DNA of 64,000 nucleotides from Pseudogymnoascus destructans (Eukaryota > Ascomycota > Leotiomycetes > Thelebolales > Thelebolaceae): assembly GCF_001641265.1 (NCBI RefSeq), contig NW_020167532.1:682001-746000 (forward strand), in the 5' to 3' direction. Position numbers and translations under genes: made by a program. This document shows, one piece after another, positions 34,640 through 45,994 of this stretch. Every line of letters starts with the position of its first letter. Position 1 is the stretch's first letter. A model generated the notes under the pieces. That model ran no database searches. It had not been told where the DNA came from and saw only the letters and a list, made by a program, of their open reading frames with translations.

Positions 34640-36491
34640 ACGTGGTTTATCAGTATGTCGGACATATCAGTACCTCGGACACTTTTTCCTACCCTCTAAC
34701 TTCACAACGCGTTTTTTCCACCTTTTATTATGTCAGTGATTACCCAAGAAGCAAAAATCATTCTAGCTATCGAGGCTATCCGAACATCAAAAAATCTAAG
34801 TCGTCGGAAGGCTGCTAAGCTCTATGAAGTACCTCATTCTACACTCTGCGACAGAATGAACGGCCGAACTACTGTCTACGAACGCCGGCCTGCAATGATG
34901 AAATTAACTATACTAGAAGAGGAGGTGGTTATTCGGAATATACTTGATATGGATTCAAGAGGATTTGCACCCCGGCTTGCTGGTGTAGAAGATATGGCAA
35001 ATTTTATACTCGAATCGCGTGGAGGGAGGCGCGTCGGGAAGCTCTGGGCCCACCGATTTGTACAACGACGTCCAGAATTAAAGATGCGTTTTAATCGCGT
35101 TTACGACTTCCAAAGGGCCTTGTGCAAAGATCCTGAACTAATTGGCGCGTGGTTTCGACTAGTGGAAAATATGAGGGCAAAATATGGTGTTTTGGACTGC
35201 GACTTCTATAACTTTGACGAAACTGGGTTTATGATGGGTGTGATTTGCCCTGCAATGGTTGTTACCCGTGCAGATCGACTTGGCAGAGGTAAGGCAGTTC
35301 AGCCAGGGAATCGGGAATGGGCTACAGCGATTGCTTCTATCAACAGTGACGGCTGGAGTATTCCTCCATTTTTGGTAGTTAAAGGCAAGAATCATCTTGC
35401 AAATTGGTATACAGACGGCGGCCTTCCACACAACTGGGTTGTTAAACCGACAAGCAATGGATGGACAAACAATGAGACGGGTCTAGAATGGTTGAAACAC
35501 TTTGACAAACATACTGCTGTTCGTGCAAGGGGTCCATATCGAATGCTGGTGTTAGACGGGCACGAGAGTCATGAATCGGCCGAGTTCCAAGAGTACTGCA
35601 AGGCACACAACATTATAACTCTTGGACTACCTCCCCACTCGTCTCATTTAACTCAGCCACTTAATGTCGGGTGCTTTAGTGTGTTGAAGCGGGCATATGG
35701 TCAGCAGATTGAGACCTTCATTATAAGGCTCATATCAACCACATTACCAAGGTTGAGTTCTTTCTCACCTTTAGAGCAGCATATCTGGAATCCATGACAG
35801 CCCAAAACGCCCAGTCCGGGTTCCGCGGAGCTGGCTTAGTGCCTTTCGACCCGCAAGCAGTGCTTTCAAAGCTTGACGTGAGGTTACGGACTCCAACTCC
35901 CTCTAGACCCTCTACTGCCAACACCAACCCTTGGGTCTCCCAGACCCCTTCCAACCCAACTGAAGCTCTTTCACAAACAACCCTCGTTCGAAATCAAATT
36001 GCCCGTCACCAAGGAAGCTCGCCAACTCCACTCTTCGGGACAGTTATTGCATTGGCAAAGGGTACGGAGCGACTAGCACATGAGAACACCCTTCTGTCTG
36101 CTGAGGTACGTACCCTTCGAGCAGCCAACGAAGCCCTTAGCAAACGCCGCAGGGCTAAAAAGGCTCGTGTCCGTGAAGGAGGTGCACTTATAGTAGAGGA
36201 TGCACAGGCTATTATTGCACAGAAGGATGTGGATGAGCAGGTACGACGCGACGTACGTGCGGTTGGGGGTAGTCGCAAGGAGGGGCAACCGTCTAGGCGA
36301 TGCTGTGGGATCTGTGGAAAAGCTGGTCATAATGCGCGAACTTGTCAAGAAGCTAGATATGTCTAGTTCATCTGATTCCGCTTAGTTATAGTTAATTTAA
36401 TATGTTATGGTTGATTTATTGATATTCAAAGTAGAATGCCAATGAAAAGTGTCCGAGGTACTGATATGTCCGACGTACTGATAAACCACGT
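34640..36491 (+). mobile_element. Pogo/Fot1-type transposon pogo-A (1852 bp), TA target duplication
   Basis: The terminal inverted repeat of about 45 bp starts ACGTGGTTTATCAGTATGTC and has its complement at 36447-36491, with one obvious mismatch. TA flanks both ends (34638-34639, 36492-36493). The repeat holds the direct pair CAGTATGTCGGACA (34651-34664) and CAGTACCTCGGACA (34668-34681), period 17. It encloses one transposase gene, broken by a frameshift. Confidence 0.95.
34730..36366 (+). pseudogene. Pogo-A transposase, single frameshift, C-terminal zinc knuckle
   Basis: It starts MSVITQEAKIILAIEAIRTS (HTH psq). A CENP-B-type HTH follows (GGRRVGKLWAHRFVQRRPEL), then a DDE_1 core with FYNFDETGFMMG, VLDGHESHES and a third site reading LTQPLNVGCF. 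The third catalytic position is therefore Asn where its relatives have Asp. The frame changes near 35717: upstream ends at ...YGQQIET and downstream resumes with HYKAHINHITKVEFF. The second part runs through FRGAGLVPFDP, a short coil and a C-terminal CCHC knuckle (CCGICGKAGHNARTC, about 36301-36346). The frameshift and the Asn substitution both argue that it is dead. Confidence 0.9.
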
Positions 36492-36761
36492 TAGATCAAA
36501 TTGAATTACTACCTAATCTACGGGCCTACGTACGCTATTTGTAGCCCTGGGGGAAACCCCCAAAACCCTGATGAGCTGAGCTTTCCGGGCTTCAGCTGGG
36601 TTTGGATCAGTGGCTTCCAATACTCGGTGGTTTGTCCACCTACTCGCTTCGCTCGTAGGTGGCGAAAGCGAGTTGGGTATGCGAAAGCGAGTTTGGGTAT
36701 GCATCAATACGATGTACATATATATGAATCAACGAGGTAATAGCGTAGTATTGATAGATAA

Positions 36762-38560
36762 CTACCTGAACAATATAAAATTAACAGAGCTATTTTCACT
36801 ATCTAAACTTTGTACCGACTCATTTTCATCTTCGTCGTCGCCACTCTTGTATGCCTTATACTGTAAGACCACTACAAGCGACTTCAAACCATTTGCTTTA
36901 CGGTCTGCAACACGCTTACGCTCTGCTTTGCGGTATTCAATTGCAGACCGCTTAGCCATATTTAGTAGCTGTTTTGCTACCTGAGCTGACTCTCGTACCT
37001 TTTTCGCATCCGCCTTTGCCCTTGCCTTTGCTTCCTTCTCTTCTCTTTTTGCACGTGCTTCATGAGCATATAGTTGACCACCACTCTGTAAGCTTTTCCG
37101 TGCCCGAGCCTTTGCCTCCCTTTGTTGAAATGTGCGGAGAGCAACAATATCAAGCTCTGTCTTATACAATTCTGCTCGGTGTAAAACCATTGTAGCCCCA
37201 CGTGCAAAAGCTTCAAATCCATGCTGAGATGGAGAGCTAAAAACCTGTTCAGCTTTCCTTTGCCAATGCTCAACCCCTTGTACTGTCTGCCTACTCGTTT
37301 TAGGTGTCATTGTAGTATTGTATGCAATAGGATCTTCATACTCTGGAGTTTCGTTCCTAGCATCCTTTAGTTTATCAATAACTAATGCTGGATTGTATGG
37401 CCAAAGTCCAGCTTCCCTCCACCCTGACTGTATAGTCTTTACAGTCAATGACTGGTTGCGAATATGTGGTAGATCAGACAGGAATGTTCGAAGTTTATAC
37501 TCATAATCAAAACTCCGGACTGCTTTATCAAGAGCCTTTTGATGGAAGTGCTTGCACTGTTGGAAAACTTTAACATCAAGCGGCTAAAGCAGATGTGTTG
37601 TATGAGGTGGAAGCGCACATAGAATAACATTGTATTCTTCTGCTATTGTGATAAACTGCTCAGTTTTATGTGAATCGTGACCGTCAACTATCAATAGTCG
37701 AGTCTCATTACATGATGAGTACGCTGCTGAATGTTGAATAAAGTGGTGTAGATATTGAATTCCAACTGCATCATTCGTATATCCACTGTCATTAATGATT
37801 ACAAGAGCGTCAGGCTCAAGATTATCATACTATGGCTCCATATGAAGCTTTCCTGGTAATATAATACACTCAGGAAGTGTATATCCTTCAGCATTTATAG
37901 CTTCGATGACAGTAACAGAGAGTCGATTATCAGGATTATCTACAATCTACTTTATACATTAGTATTGAACTCTTTAGAATAGAGTTAACTTACCTGCTTT
38001 ACTCCGACTGGTACAATTACATCTGTAGACCGATAGCATCCAATTATGTAACCTGTCTCATCAAAGTTCCAGAGATTGCATGGCTTGATATTATATTTTG
38101 TAATAATCGCATTATACTTCATAAAGAAGTCCTCAAAATTTGACCGATTCTGGGCTTGCTTTCGCTGAGTATTTAATGCCTTTGTACGAATAGAGTGGAA
38201 TTCAGGGTGGGCTTTAAGGAACTGTTGAAGCCAGCGTCGAGAGGGCAGCTCTTTGCCTGGTCGCAAGTCTGCGACAGCTTGTAGTAGCGTACTCCGATTT
38301 GCAGGAATACTACGCTCGAGTTGGTCATGTATAAATTGGCAAATTGCAGCAGCTTGTGCAGAAGTCAATACTCGGTTTTGTCCTCCATATGGCTTGCGCG
38401 TTGTAGATGTCGGCTTCGATATGTGTCATCGTAGAGTTTCGTACTTAATGTCAAATTTTGTAGCGACCCAGGAGATTGTATGGGCTTGTGGAGGCTTTAA
38501 AAAGAACTGCACGGCTTCTGCAATGCGAGATTTATATTCAGAATCATGGGTTGGAGGCAT
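36762..38560 (-). pseudogene. Pogo-D transposase pseudogene with a 46-bp intron-like insert
   Basis: Minus-strand gene from ATG at 38558-38560. The order is psq-type N-terminus (VQFFLKPPQAHTISWVATKF), CENP-B-like HTH (LERSIPANRSTLLQAVADLR), then the DDE core with NLWNFDETGYIIG, LIVDGHDSHK and LLxPLDVKVF, and a charged coiled coil near the C-terminus. Compared with pogo-E it has CGA-to-TGA in ETLRR, TGG-to-TAG after HMEP, and CAG-to-TAG in LLQPLD. All are C-to-T or G-to-A changes. At 37947-37992 lies a sequence with a consensus GTAAGT donor, ACTAAT branch and TAG acceptor that pogo-E lacks. Removing it gives KQ-IVDNPDNRLSV. Confidence 0.88.
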
Positions 38561-38664
38561 ATTGGTAGTATTGTTCATGAATTGGTAGTATTGAAGTGGT
38601 TTTCATGAGGCGACGTGGCATACTCAAACTTGCTTTCGCATACCCAACTCGCTTTCGCCACCTA

Positions 38665-40655
38665 CTCGGTGTTCCACCCACTCGCTTCGCTCGTAGGTGG
38701 CGACAGCAAGTTGTGCGTGCGACAGCAAGATGTGCGTACACCGCTATTTTGATATATAGAAAAAATAATAGTATTCTTCATAACGTAGTATCTACAATGC
38801 CTCAAAATAACGATCCTACTATGATTGCTCGCCTTAATGAGGCCCAACAGTTCTTCTTAAAACAACCAAGTACATATACAATTGCTTGGGTTGCAAATAA
38901 ATTCAATGTCAACCGTGAGACACTCCGACGTCGTATTACGAGTACTACGTCTCCTCAATTACCCCACGGAGGTAGCAATCGAGTCTTATCTCAATCGCAA
39001 GAGACCGCGGTCTGTCAATTCATATACGACCAACTTGAGCGCGGGGTCCCTGCCAACCGATCTATGATACTACGGGCAGTTGCAGACTTACGACCTAATC
39101 GTACGATACCATCACAACGGTGGCTACAACGCTTTCTAAAAGCACACCCCGAATTTCATACAATTCACACGAAGACGTTAAATACACATCGGAAGCAAGC
39201 ACAAAAGAAAGAGGTGTTTGAGGAATTCTTTCTCACATATAACGCCCTTATTACAAAACATAACATTAAGCCATATAATTTATGGAATGTTGATGAGACA
39301 GGCTATATGATTGGGTGTTATAAGTCTACGGCTGTTATTGTACCAATCGGTGTAAAGCAGTGGACTGTTGATAATCCTGAGAATCGGCTCTCTGTTACTG
39401 TAATTGAGGCAGTAAATGCAAGTGGTGCTGCACTTGCAGAAGCTATCATTATCCCTGGTAAACTTCATATGGATTCATGGTACAATGATGACCTTGAGCC
39501 AAATGCTCTCATTATTGTAAATGAGAGCGGGTATTCAAACGACGACATTGCAATCCAATACCTTATGCATTTTATCCAACTATCTGCAGAGCATATGGCA
39601 CCAGATGATACTCGCCTCTTATTACTTGACGGCCATGACTCTCATAAAACAGAGCGCTTTCTTACATTAGCAGAAGAGCATAACATTGTTATTTGCTGCC
39701 TTCCTGCTCATACAACACATCTATTACAACCTCTTGATGTAGCGGTTTTTAAGCAGTGCAAACACTTTCATCAAAAGGCACTTGATCAAGCAGTACGTAG
39801 CTACGACTATGAGTATAAGCTACGTACGTTCCTTTCAGACCTCCCGCAAATCCGACGGCAATCTCTAACTGTCCGTACAATTCAATCTGGTTGGAGAAAT
39901 ACAGGACTATATCCATATAATCCTCCACTTGTAATTGACAAGATACAAGAGACTCGGAATCAAACACCTGATTATGAGCCATTTGCTTCATATAATATTA
40001 TCTCAACACCGAAAACAACTATGCAAAGTGTGCAAGCGGTTGAACATTGGCAGAAGAGAGCAGAGGAAGCTTTCTCATCGCCTTCAAGAGAAGGGTTTCA
40101 ATCATTTGCACGTGGAACTACAGTTGTTCTACACCGGGCAGAGCTCTATAAGACCGAGCTAGATATTATGACTCTACGTGCAGTAGAGCAGAAGGCAGCA
40201 AAGGCAAGGGCACGGAAATCACTACAGAAAGGAGGGCAGTTATATGCATCAGATGCACGGAAAATGCGGGAAGAGAAGAAAGCAAAGTTGCAAGCAAAAG
40301 CAGACGCAAGAGCAGCAAGGGAATCGGACCAAGTAGTAAAGCAGCTACAAGCGCAAGCACGTAAAATCGAAATTGAAGAGCGTAAGGTTGAGAGGAAGCG
40401 GGTAGCAGAGCGGAAGAAGGAAGGGTTGAAATCAAAAGTGATCATTTTACGGTATAGTAAGGATCAAAGTGATAGTAGCAATAGTGGCAGTAGCGATAGT
40501 GATAGTAGTTCTATTGATTTTATGTTTTAATTATATAGTTATATAGTTGATATATAAGGCGTCTTTTTCTTCGTTTTATGTGTCGCACATCTTGCTGTCG
40601 CACGCACAACTTGCTGTCGCCACCTACGAGCGAAGCGAGTGGGTGGAACACCGAG
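38665..40655 (+). mobile_element. Pogo-E transposon (1991 bp), inserted in the right end of pogo-D
   Basis: TA flanks it at 38663-38664 and 40656-40657. The ~70-bp terminal inverted repeats begin CTCGGTGTTCCACCCACTCG and continue through CGACAGCAAG, which is repeated at 38701-38710 and 38720-38729 (period 19). Both ends match over this whole length. It holds an uninterrupted transposase gene, so it may be functional. Confidence 0.92.
38797..40530 (+). CDS. Pogo-E transposase, intact
   Basis: 577 aa from ATG 38797 (ACAATGCCTC). A longer frame opening at 38596 begins outside the element, in pogo-D, and is rejected as start. Domains: an HTH psq-like N-terminus (LNEAQQFFLKQPSTYTIAWV), a CENP-B HTH (about residues 65-135; LERGVPANRSMILRAVADLR, HPEFHTIHTKTLN) and a DDE_1 catalytic core. 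The aspartates lie at about 166 (WNVDETG), 278 (LLDGHDSH) and 314 (LQPLDVAVF), so the last pair is spaced 35 as in pogo (DD35D). The C-terminus is a long Lys/Ala/Glu coiled coil followed by an Asp/Ser tail. It would bind the ends and cut at TA sites. No CCHC knuckle is present, unlike pogo-A, -B and -F. Confidence 0.93.
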   Translation: MPQNNDPTMIARLNEAQQFFLKQPSTYTIAWVANKFNVNRETLRRRITSTTSPQLPHGGSNRVLSQSQETAVCQFIYDQLERGVPANRSMILRAVADLRPNRTIPSQRWLQRFLKAHPEFHTIHTKTLNTHRKQAQKKEVFEEFFLTYNALITKHNIKPYNLWNVDETGYMIGCYKSTAVIVPIGVKQWTVDNPENRLSVTVIEAVNASGAALAEAIIIPGKLHMDSWYNDDLEPNALIIVNESGYSNDDIAIQYLMHFIQLSAEHMAPDDTRLLLLDGHDSHKTERFLTLAEEHNIVICCLPAHTTHLLQPLDVAVFKQCKHFHQKALDQAVRSYDYEYKLRTFLSDLPQIRRQSLTVRTIQSGWRNTGLYPYNPPLVIDKIQETRNQTPDYEPFASYNIISTPKTTMQSVQAVEHWQKRAEEAFSSPSREGFQSFARGTTVVLHRAELYKTELDIMTLRAVEQKAAKARARKSLQKGGQLYASDARKMREEKKAKLQAKADARAARESDQVVKQLQAQARKIEIEERKVERKRVAERKKEGLKSKVIILRYSKDQSDSSNSGSSDSDSSSIDFMF

Positions 40656-40692
40656 TACTCGCTTCACTCGTAGGTGGACAAACCACCGAGTA

Positions 40693-41743
40693 GTATGGCG
40701 CCACTGTCTCACCCGTAAACTAAACTGGGAGTTGGACGATCCCACAGGGATAACCTGTTATTTTGGGTGTAAAAACCCACTGTTTCCCAGCGGGAAAGTC
40801 CGTTTCCCTCAACACTAAGCTGTGAAAGAAATGGCAAACCTTCTACTTTCCGAACGAGGCAAGAGCCCTATTAGAATAAACTAGACTATCACCTTCATTA
40901 AGTGTCGTACAGAAATCAAAGCAAAGTTTAGTCGGAAGTACGATTATAAGTGAGCAAAATGCGAAGATCCTAAGATAATTCAAGAGTGGTTTTCTCTCGT
41001 ACGAAACACTGAAACATGAAAAACGGTTGCGAAATATGGCATCTTAGAGCAGGATATCTACTACCGGTCTCTCGACATGGTCAATCTCCACTTCCGTCTT
41101 TGGACTGAGCTGTTGCTGCTTTAACCTGAGCTTTGGGTGAGCTAGACCGATCTGTAACTGAGCCCGGCTGAGCAAACCTGAGCAAGCCTGAGCCGGGCCT
41201 GCATTAGCACGGAGCCGGCTCAGGCGATGCATTAGCGCGGATGACCGCCAGATTATGCTCCTCGGCAGTATTCGCTGCCTGCTAAAATTGTAAATTTCCA
41301 TTTACCCCAGTTCTGCCTCTCTTACAATAACGACGGCTCTGAACGACCAATATTTGCCGTTTTACTTTCACATAAGAAAACCATACTCAACGCCATTAAG
41401 TGCTTCCTTTCCACAGCACCTTTGGTCAGTCACTGAAGCAATATGATACAAACTCAAAATAGCAAGGTGCTTCAAAACGCAGAGAAACCATGAACTTATT
41501 CAGGCTACGAGATCGACGATAAATTGTTAGAATATGCAATATGGCATTGGTTAGAGCGGGGACGGTGAGACACCGTCATCGTAACGTTCGAAAGGGGATG
41601 GAGAAGCGCAGGAGCTGAACTCTTCGCCAAGGCAGAATGACGAAGCAGCGACCTCGTCAGCTGCTCCCAGTTCACTATCTGATACCAAATCTATTCTTGG
41701 AGCAGACTTCCAATAACATCTTTTTCAGGACTTTATTAAGTGC
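40693..41743. other. Relic-containing spacer with a pogo transposase scrap
   Basis: At about 40930-41065 the plus strand reads SRKYDYK-AKCEDPKIIQEW and KYGILEQDIY, matching the region just before the first catalytic Asp of pogo-B (KYDYQRAKCEDPEVINGWFE). The rest, including a GC-rich patch at 41150-41260 with repeated GAGCCGGGC/CCTGAGC words, is unrecognised. A possible tRNA-primer-like sequence occurs on the minus strand near 41690 (TTTGGTATCAGAT), but no LTR could be tied to it. Confidence 0.5.
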
Positions 41744-42050
41744 ATGAGGATTGGAACAGAGATGACTTACTTCCTAGAATTCAAGCTGCCAGCTCTCCCA
41801 GATTCGTTCAGATCGTCGATCAGTCTCCAGGAATCCAATTCTAGGCCTTTCCGAGAAACAGTAAAAATATCAGTGCGTCCACAACCTTCTAAGGGGCGAC
41901 TAGCAACCGCAGAGTTGGAAGATGGATGAAGCTATCCTACAGAAGGTACAAGAAGCGCTTACGGACAACGATAAGGTGTTCCGAAGGAGCAACATTGAGC
42001 ATGTCTACAAACGAACTCGCAATGAGTGGCAGAAGAGAATGGTAAATCTT

Positions 42051-42109
42051 CTCGTACAAACGGGAAAGGACCTCGTACAAACGGGAAAGGACCTCGTACA
42101 AACGAAGGA
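42051..42109 (+). repeat. 21-bp tandem repeat, about 2.8 units, in Copia-2
   Basis: The word CTCGTACAAACGGGAAAGGAC repeats with period 21. The peptide reading is VQTGKDL repeated. Its core CGTACAAA belongs to the dispersed motif described in the findings. Confidence 0.85.
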
Positions 42110-42995
42110 GGGAATCAACTACCTGCAAATTTTGCTATCATCGATTGTACGAAAAAAAAGCGCATAGTACGAAGACTACTAAGAAGATTCTGATGAGTTT
42201 CGCGACTCATGATGCTACTGCGACTCGGACAATCAAAAATAATTCTCGGACAATCAAAGGTCTCGGAACATCTGTATGTTGCTTCGGCCAATCATCTATA
42301 TGATTCTGATTATCAAAGTAGGCGTTCCGATCTAGAGTCATCATCCAACCTTACTCACGAAGAGGAGAAGTACGCAAAATACGGACTTGCAAAGAGCACC
42401 ATCCTCGACAGTGGGTCTACAACACACATTTGTAATGATCTATCATGCATGTACGACTATGTCGAACAGAAAGGATCGATGCTTGCAGGCAAAGCAGAGT
42501 GTCAGATCCTAGGATACAGAAAAGTTCGTCTTACTCTGTCAGAACCTCGAGGAGTGAAGGAAATCACACTTCATAATGTTGCATACATTGCAGGATTCCT
42601 CACAAACATTGCATCACCAGATGAACGCAAAGAATATACATTGGGATTCCCGAACGCGCGAGCTATACCATAAGAATGGGGTGCTCTGCTATACACCGCG
42701 ACATTTCGGACAAACGGTCTTACGATACGTTCTGATCGATGCTACATTCTTCGTACAAATGGAAAATGATCTCGGACAAATGGAGGATAAGAAAATCCAA
42801 GTTGCTATAAGCACTAGGAATGATCTCCCGAAAGAAGTAGGCTTAATATGACAAGTTAGCCCTACAAAAGAGGAGAGCTTCGTATGAAAAGTACAAGCTT
42901 CATACGAACCTATAGAGGCTTCGTACGAACATACAGGAGCTTCGTACGAACCTCACACAACCCTATTCTCATCTCGAAAGGCAAGAGTCCTTAAG

Positions 42996-43392
42996 TGTAA
43001 CGCTGACTTCTAAATGATAGAAGACACAGAGGTTTCTTGTGTAAGGTTGACTTGACAGAGGAGGCAGGGAATTAGACACAAAGGCTTTCCAAGTAACACG
43101 TTACAGTATTGTAAAGAATACTATATTGAGTTGAGCACGAAGCTCCTATCTAAGGAAATACTATCTACTTATATAGTGGCGTCGTGCCTCATGGATAATC
43201 TGGATAGTTGGCGGATAGCTAGATATTCAGGATAGTTCGTGGATAGCTCAACTATCCAATATCCACTAGTTTCTGCAACTATCCATTAGCCCCGTCACAT
43301 GGAAGCCTACCCCGCTTCCCACTGTGACTCACACGTCACGTTACTAGGCCCTGGCCCTGTAACCATGACATCATGTTACTATAGCCGTAACA
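42996..43392 (-). repeat. Solo LTR family Y, copy c (397 bp), TSD TTAAG
   Basis: In plus-strand reading it begins TGTAACGCTGACTTC and ends AGCCGTAACA. Perfect duplications TTAAG lie at 42991-42995 and 43393-43397. It is very similar to copy b in opposite orientation and interrupts Copia-2 between protease and integrase. Confidence 0.95.
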
Positions 43393-44542
43393 TTAAGGGA
43401 ACGCTACAAGAATGGCATGAGAGAATGGGGCATCTAAACCATCACGCTGTCGCAAAGCTACAACAAGCTCAGGGGGTGGAAATAACAAATAAGGAATTTG
43501 ATGAAAACTGCGAAACTTGTTGACTTGCAAAAGTGCAACGGATAATCTCACAGATTCCAACAACTTGATCGACTATACCATATGAGAAGATCCACTTCAA
43601 TCTTATTCCTATATACGAAGGGTACATATTCCACATAAGCTGCGATGCCCTCGGAATGAATCACCTATGGATCCTAAGTGACAAGAAAGAGCAAACTTTA
43701 ATCGACACTCTTAGCGACTTCATAAACCTCATACGGACTAGATTTAGTCTTACTGTCCGAACCCTACAAACAGACGATGAACAGGCACTCGGAAATGCAT
43801 TTCATGCGTTCGTACAATCACTTGGTATCATTGTATGAAACTCTGCACCATATATAGTCCTAACACTCAACGTGCGGATTCCTATACAAATGAGGGACCC
43901 GAGACAACTCTTCGTACAAATGAACAGGGCACTCCTCAAAAGGAACAAAGCCATGAGAAGGATCGTACGATAATTATTCAGGATAGTACGAACGATGTTA
44001 GCGTTCCTATGAAAGGAAGTGCACCATGGCCTACACCCGACCTATCCTCACCTATCCTGCAATCGGAACATGAGGATGAAGATGATGATATTGATGAATT
44101 AAGCATCATGTATTAACCATGACAGGAAGGAAATATCTGAAGGCAAGCCTATCACGCGACCCTAGATAACCTCTCGCAAGGTCTCATCTTTTCACACGGC
44201 TTTTAACGCAGCACAAGAACGAGTCCATCAACGGGACCTACCCCTTGCACCTACAAGGAGAAAGGGTTAAACACACATCAATATAGACAGGAGATTATAG
44301 AGGCGAAGAACCTTGAGTTTCATGATCTCGCTTGACGCGACACGTTCATTTTAACACCTCGGAAAAAAGCAAACCTTGCAAAACTCGTGCCTATAAAATG
44401 GGTGTATACATATAAGATGGATGAAAATGGCTTCTTTGTGAAGTGTAAGGCTTGACTCGTTGTCTGAGGTGCCTTACAACACTCATCGGACTTTAATGAG
44501 GTCTATGCAGCTACTCTAGCAGCGCACATTTTCTGACTTACG
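43393..44542 (+). pseudogene. Copia-2 integrase-region relic
   Basis: After the solo LTR the frame gives EWHERMGHLNHHAVAKLQQA (GAG-pre-integrase) and a CETC half zinc site. Then come FHISCDALG, DKKEQTLIDTLSDFINLIRT and LQTDDEQALGNAFHAF, which correspond to the integrase core with its second acidic residue. Later segments (DDIDELSIMY, a Pro/Thr/Glu-rich linker) precede the reverse transcriptase. Stops separate the pieces. Confidence 0.7.
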
Positions 44543-45994
44543 ATGGCTCTTATGGCATACTTCGACATGGAAGTGCGACAGTTTGATGCTGTAAGCATGT
44601 TTACGAATGCAGATATGGATGAAACGGTATATATACCAATTCCAGAAAGGATCGTACAAATGACAGAAGGTTCATACGAACCTCAAACTTATTGTTTTCA
44701 ACTATGGAAAGCCTTATATGGGTTAAAGCGATCACCATTACTATGGTATCGACATATACAAGAGACGCTCCTACAAATGGGTTTTAAGGGCACGCGCGAT
44801 GTGCCTTGTCTCTTTATACGAGACGGAATCATCATCTGTTTCTATGTAGATGACATCTACGCCTTATACTTTAAGGATAAACAGAAGGAATATGATGAGT
44901 TCCGACGAACACTTCATGACCGATACGAATTTTGAGAGCTAGGAGAGCTCGAGTACATCCTTGGAATCTGCATTGTCCGAAACTGAGAGCTATGATGGGT
45001 TTGGCTATGTCAAGACCAATACATCGAAAAGATCACTTGGAAATTCAATGTCATGGACCATCGGAAGGTCGATACACCTATGGAAGTAAAAGACTTCGTG
45101 AAGAATGCAGAACAAGCATCAAAGGCCATAATACATTATTATCAACAGAGGATAGGATCGATCATCTATCCTACGATGATTACTCAACCAGATGCATCGC
45201 GCACATCACAAAAATTACTCTATGCATGCGATCATACGAACCCACAGAATGTTCGTACGAACCTCCTACAAGAGCTATGAGCCTTAATACCTACCGATGT
45301 AGGGGGTGTAGGGGGTGCACTACTCACAAAAATATCTTCTCGGACAAATGAGAATAATTCTCGTACAAACAGACTAGCTGAAGTTCATGAGGAAGAGAAC
45401 CCTCAGAATGATCGTCCGAAGCAGAATGTTGATTGTACGAACGAAATTAAACTGTTTGAAGAAGGGGTGTTCCGAGCTGCATCAGACGCATCATTTGCAG
45501 ATGACACAGAAATGCAACAGAGTACAGAAGGGTACACCTTCCATCTATTCAACTCTCTTATAGATTGGCAAAGCTCAAAACAGAGGACTGTTGTGAGGTC
45601 TACAACTGAAGCAGAACTCCTCGCTCTATCACATGCCACAACCCAACTATATTGGTGGTTACGAGTCTTCGACCAAATTGGTCTTAAGACATATGAACAC
45701 CCCTCTATAGAGTGCGACAATGCGCAAACAGTCCGACTTATGGTCACAGATGCACCTAAGTTAATGACAAAGTTGCGACACATCGACATACATCAAAGTT
45801 GGCTTCGGCAAGAAGTTCAAAATGGGACGGTTGATGTTAAATGGATTCCTACAAGGGCGATTCCTGCAGATGGCTTCACTAAGGCCCTACCACGTCAAAA
45901 GCACAAAGAGTTCATGAAAATGATTGGATTAGTCCACGTCTCAAAATTAGAGAGTGGTACTAAGGGGGTGGAAGAACCCCTTTGTACAATCTAA
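44543..45994 (+). pseudogene. Copia-2 reverse transcriptase and RNase H relic
   Basis: RVT_2 begins MALMAYFDMEVRQFDAVSMF and runs to CFYVDDIYALYFK, so the catalytic YVDD box is conserved. A TGA follows at 44933-44935 after HDRYEF. The coding signal resumes with LEYILGICI and KVDTPMEVKD, with frame changes and a gap at about 45250-45450. RNase H is open from 45467 to 45994 (SKQRTVVRSTTEAELLALSH, ECDNAQTVRLM, VDVKWIPTRAIPADGFTKAL). Its ADGFTKAL end is the usual end of copia pol. Confidence 0.88.

Larger units (their letters stand above)
36623..40690 (-). mobile_element. Pogo-D transposon, minus orientation, split by pogo-E in its right terminal repeat
   Basis: TA flanks the element at 36621-36622 and 40691-40692. 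The left end reads CTCGGTGGTTTGTCCACCTA and the right end is its complement. Removing pogo-E together with one TA restores a ~2.07-kb element whose two ends match into the subterminal direct repeat (GCGAAAGCGAGTT at 36662 and 36681, period 19). The ends are palindrome-rich: GGTGG-TTTGT-CCACC, then CCACCTA ... TAGGTGG around a 13-bp core. That core reads CTCGCTTCGCTCG at the left. At the right, in the same orientation, it reads CGAGTGAAGCGAG, that is, inverted. Confidence 0.88.

Noticed and set aside
38596..38796. Longer N-terminus for pogo-E transposase
   Set aside because: The extra codons begin in pogo-D and run through the terminal repeat; the related D protein starts at the MPP... position equivalent to 38797.
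41680..41700. Primer-binding site of a copia element on the minus strand
   Set aside because: The TGGTATCAGA-like word is present, but no LTR lies beside it and the Copia-2 coding strand is plus.
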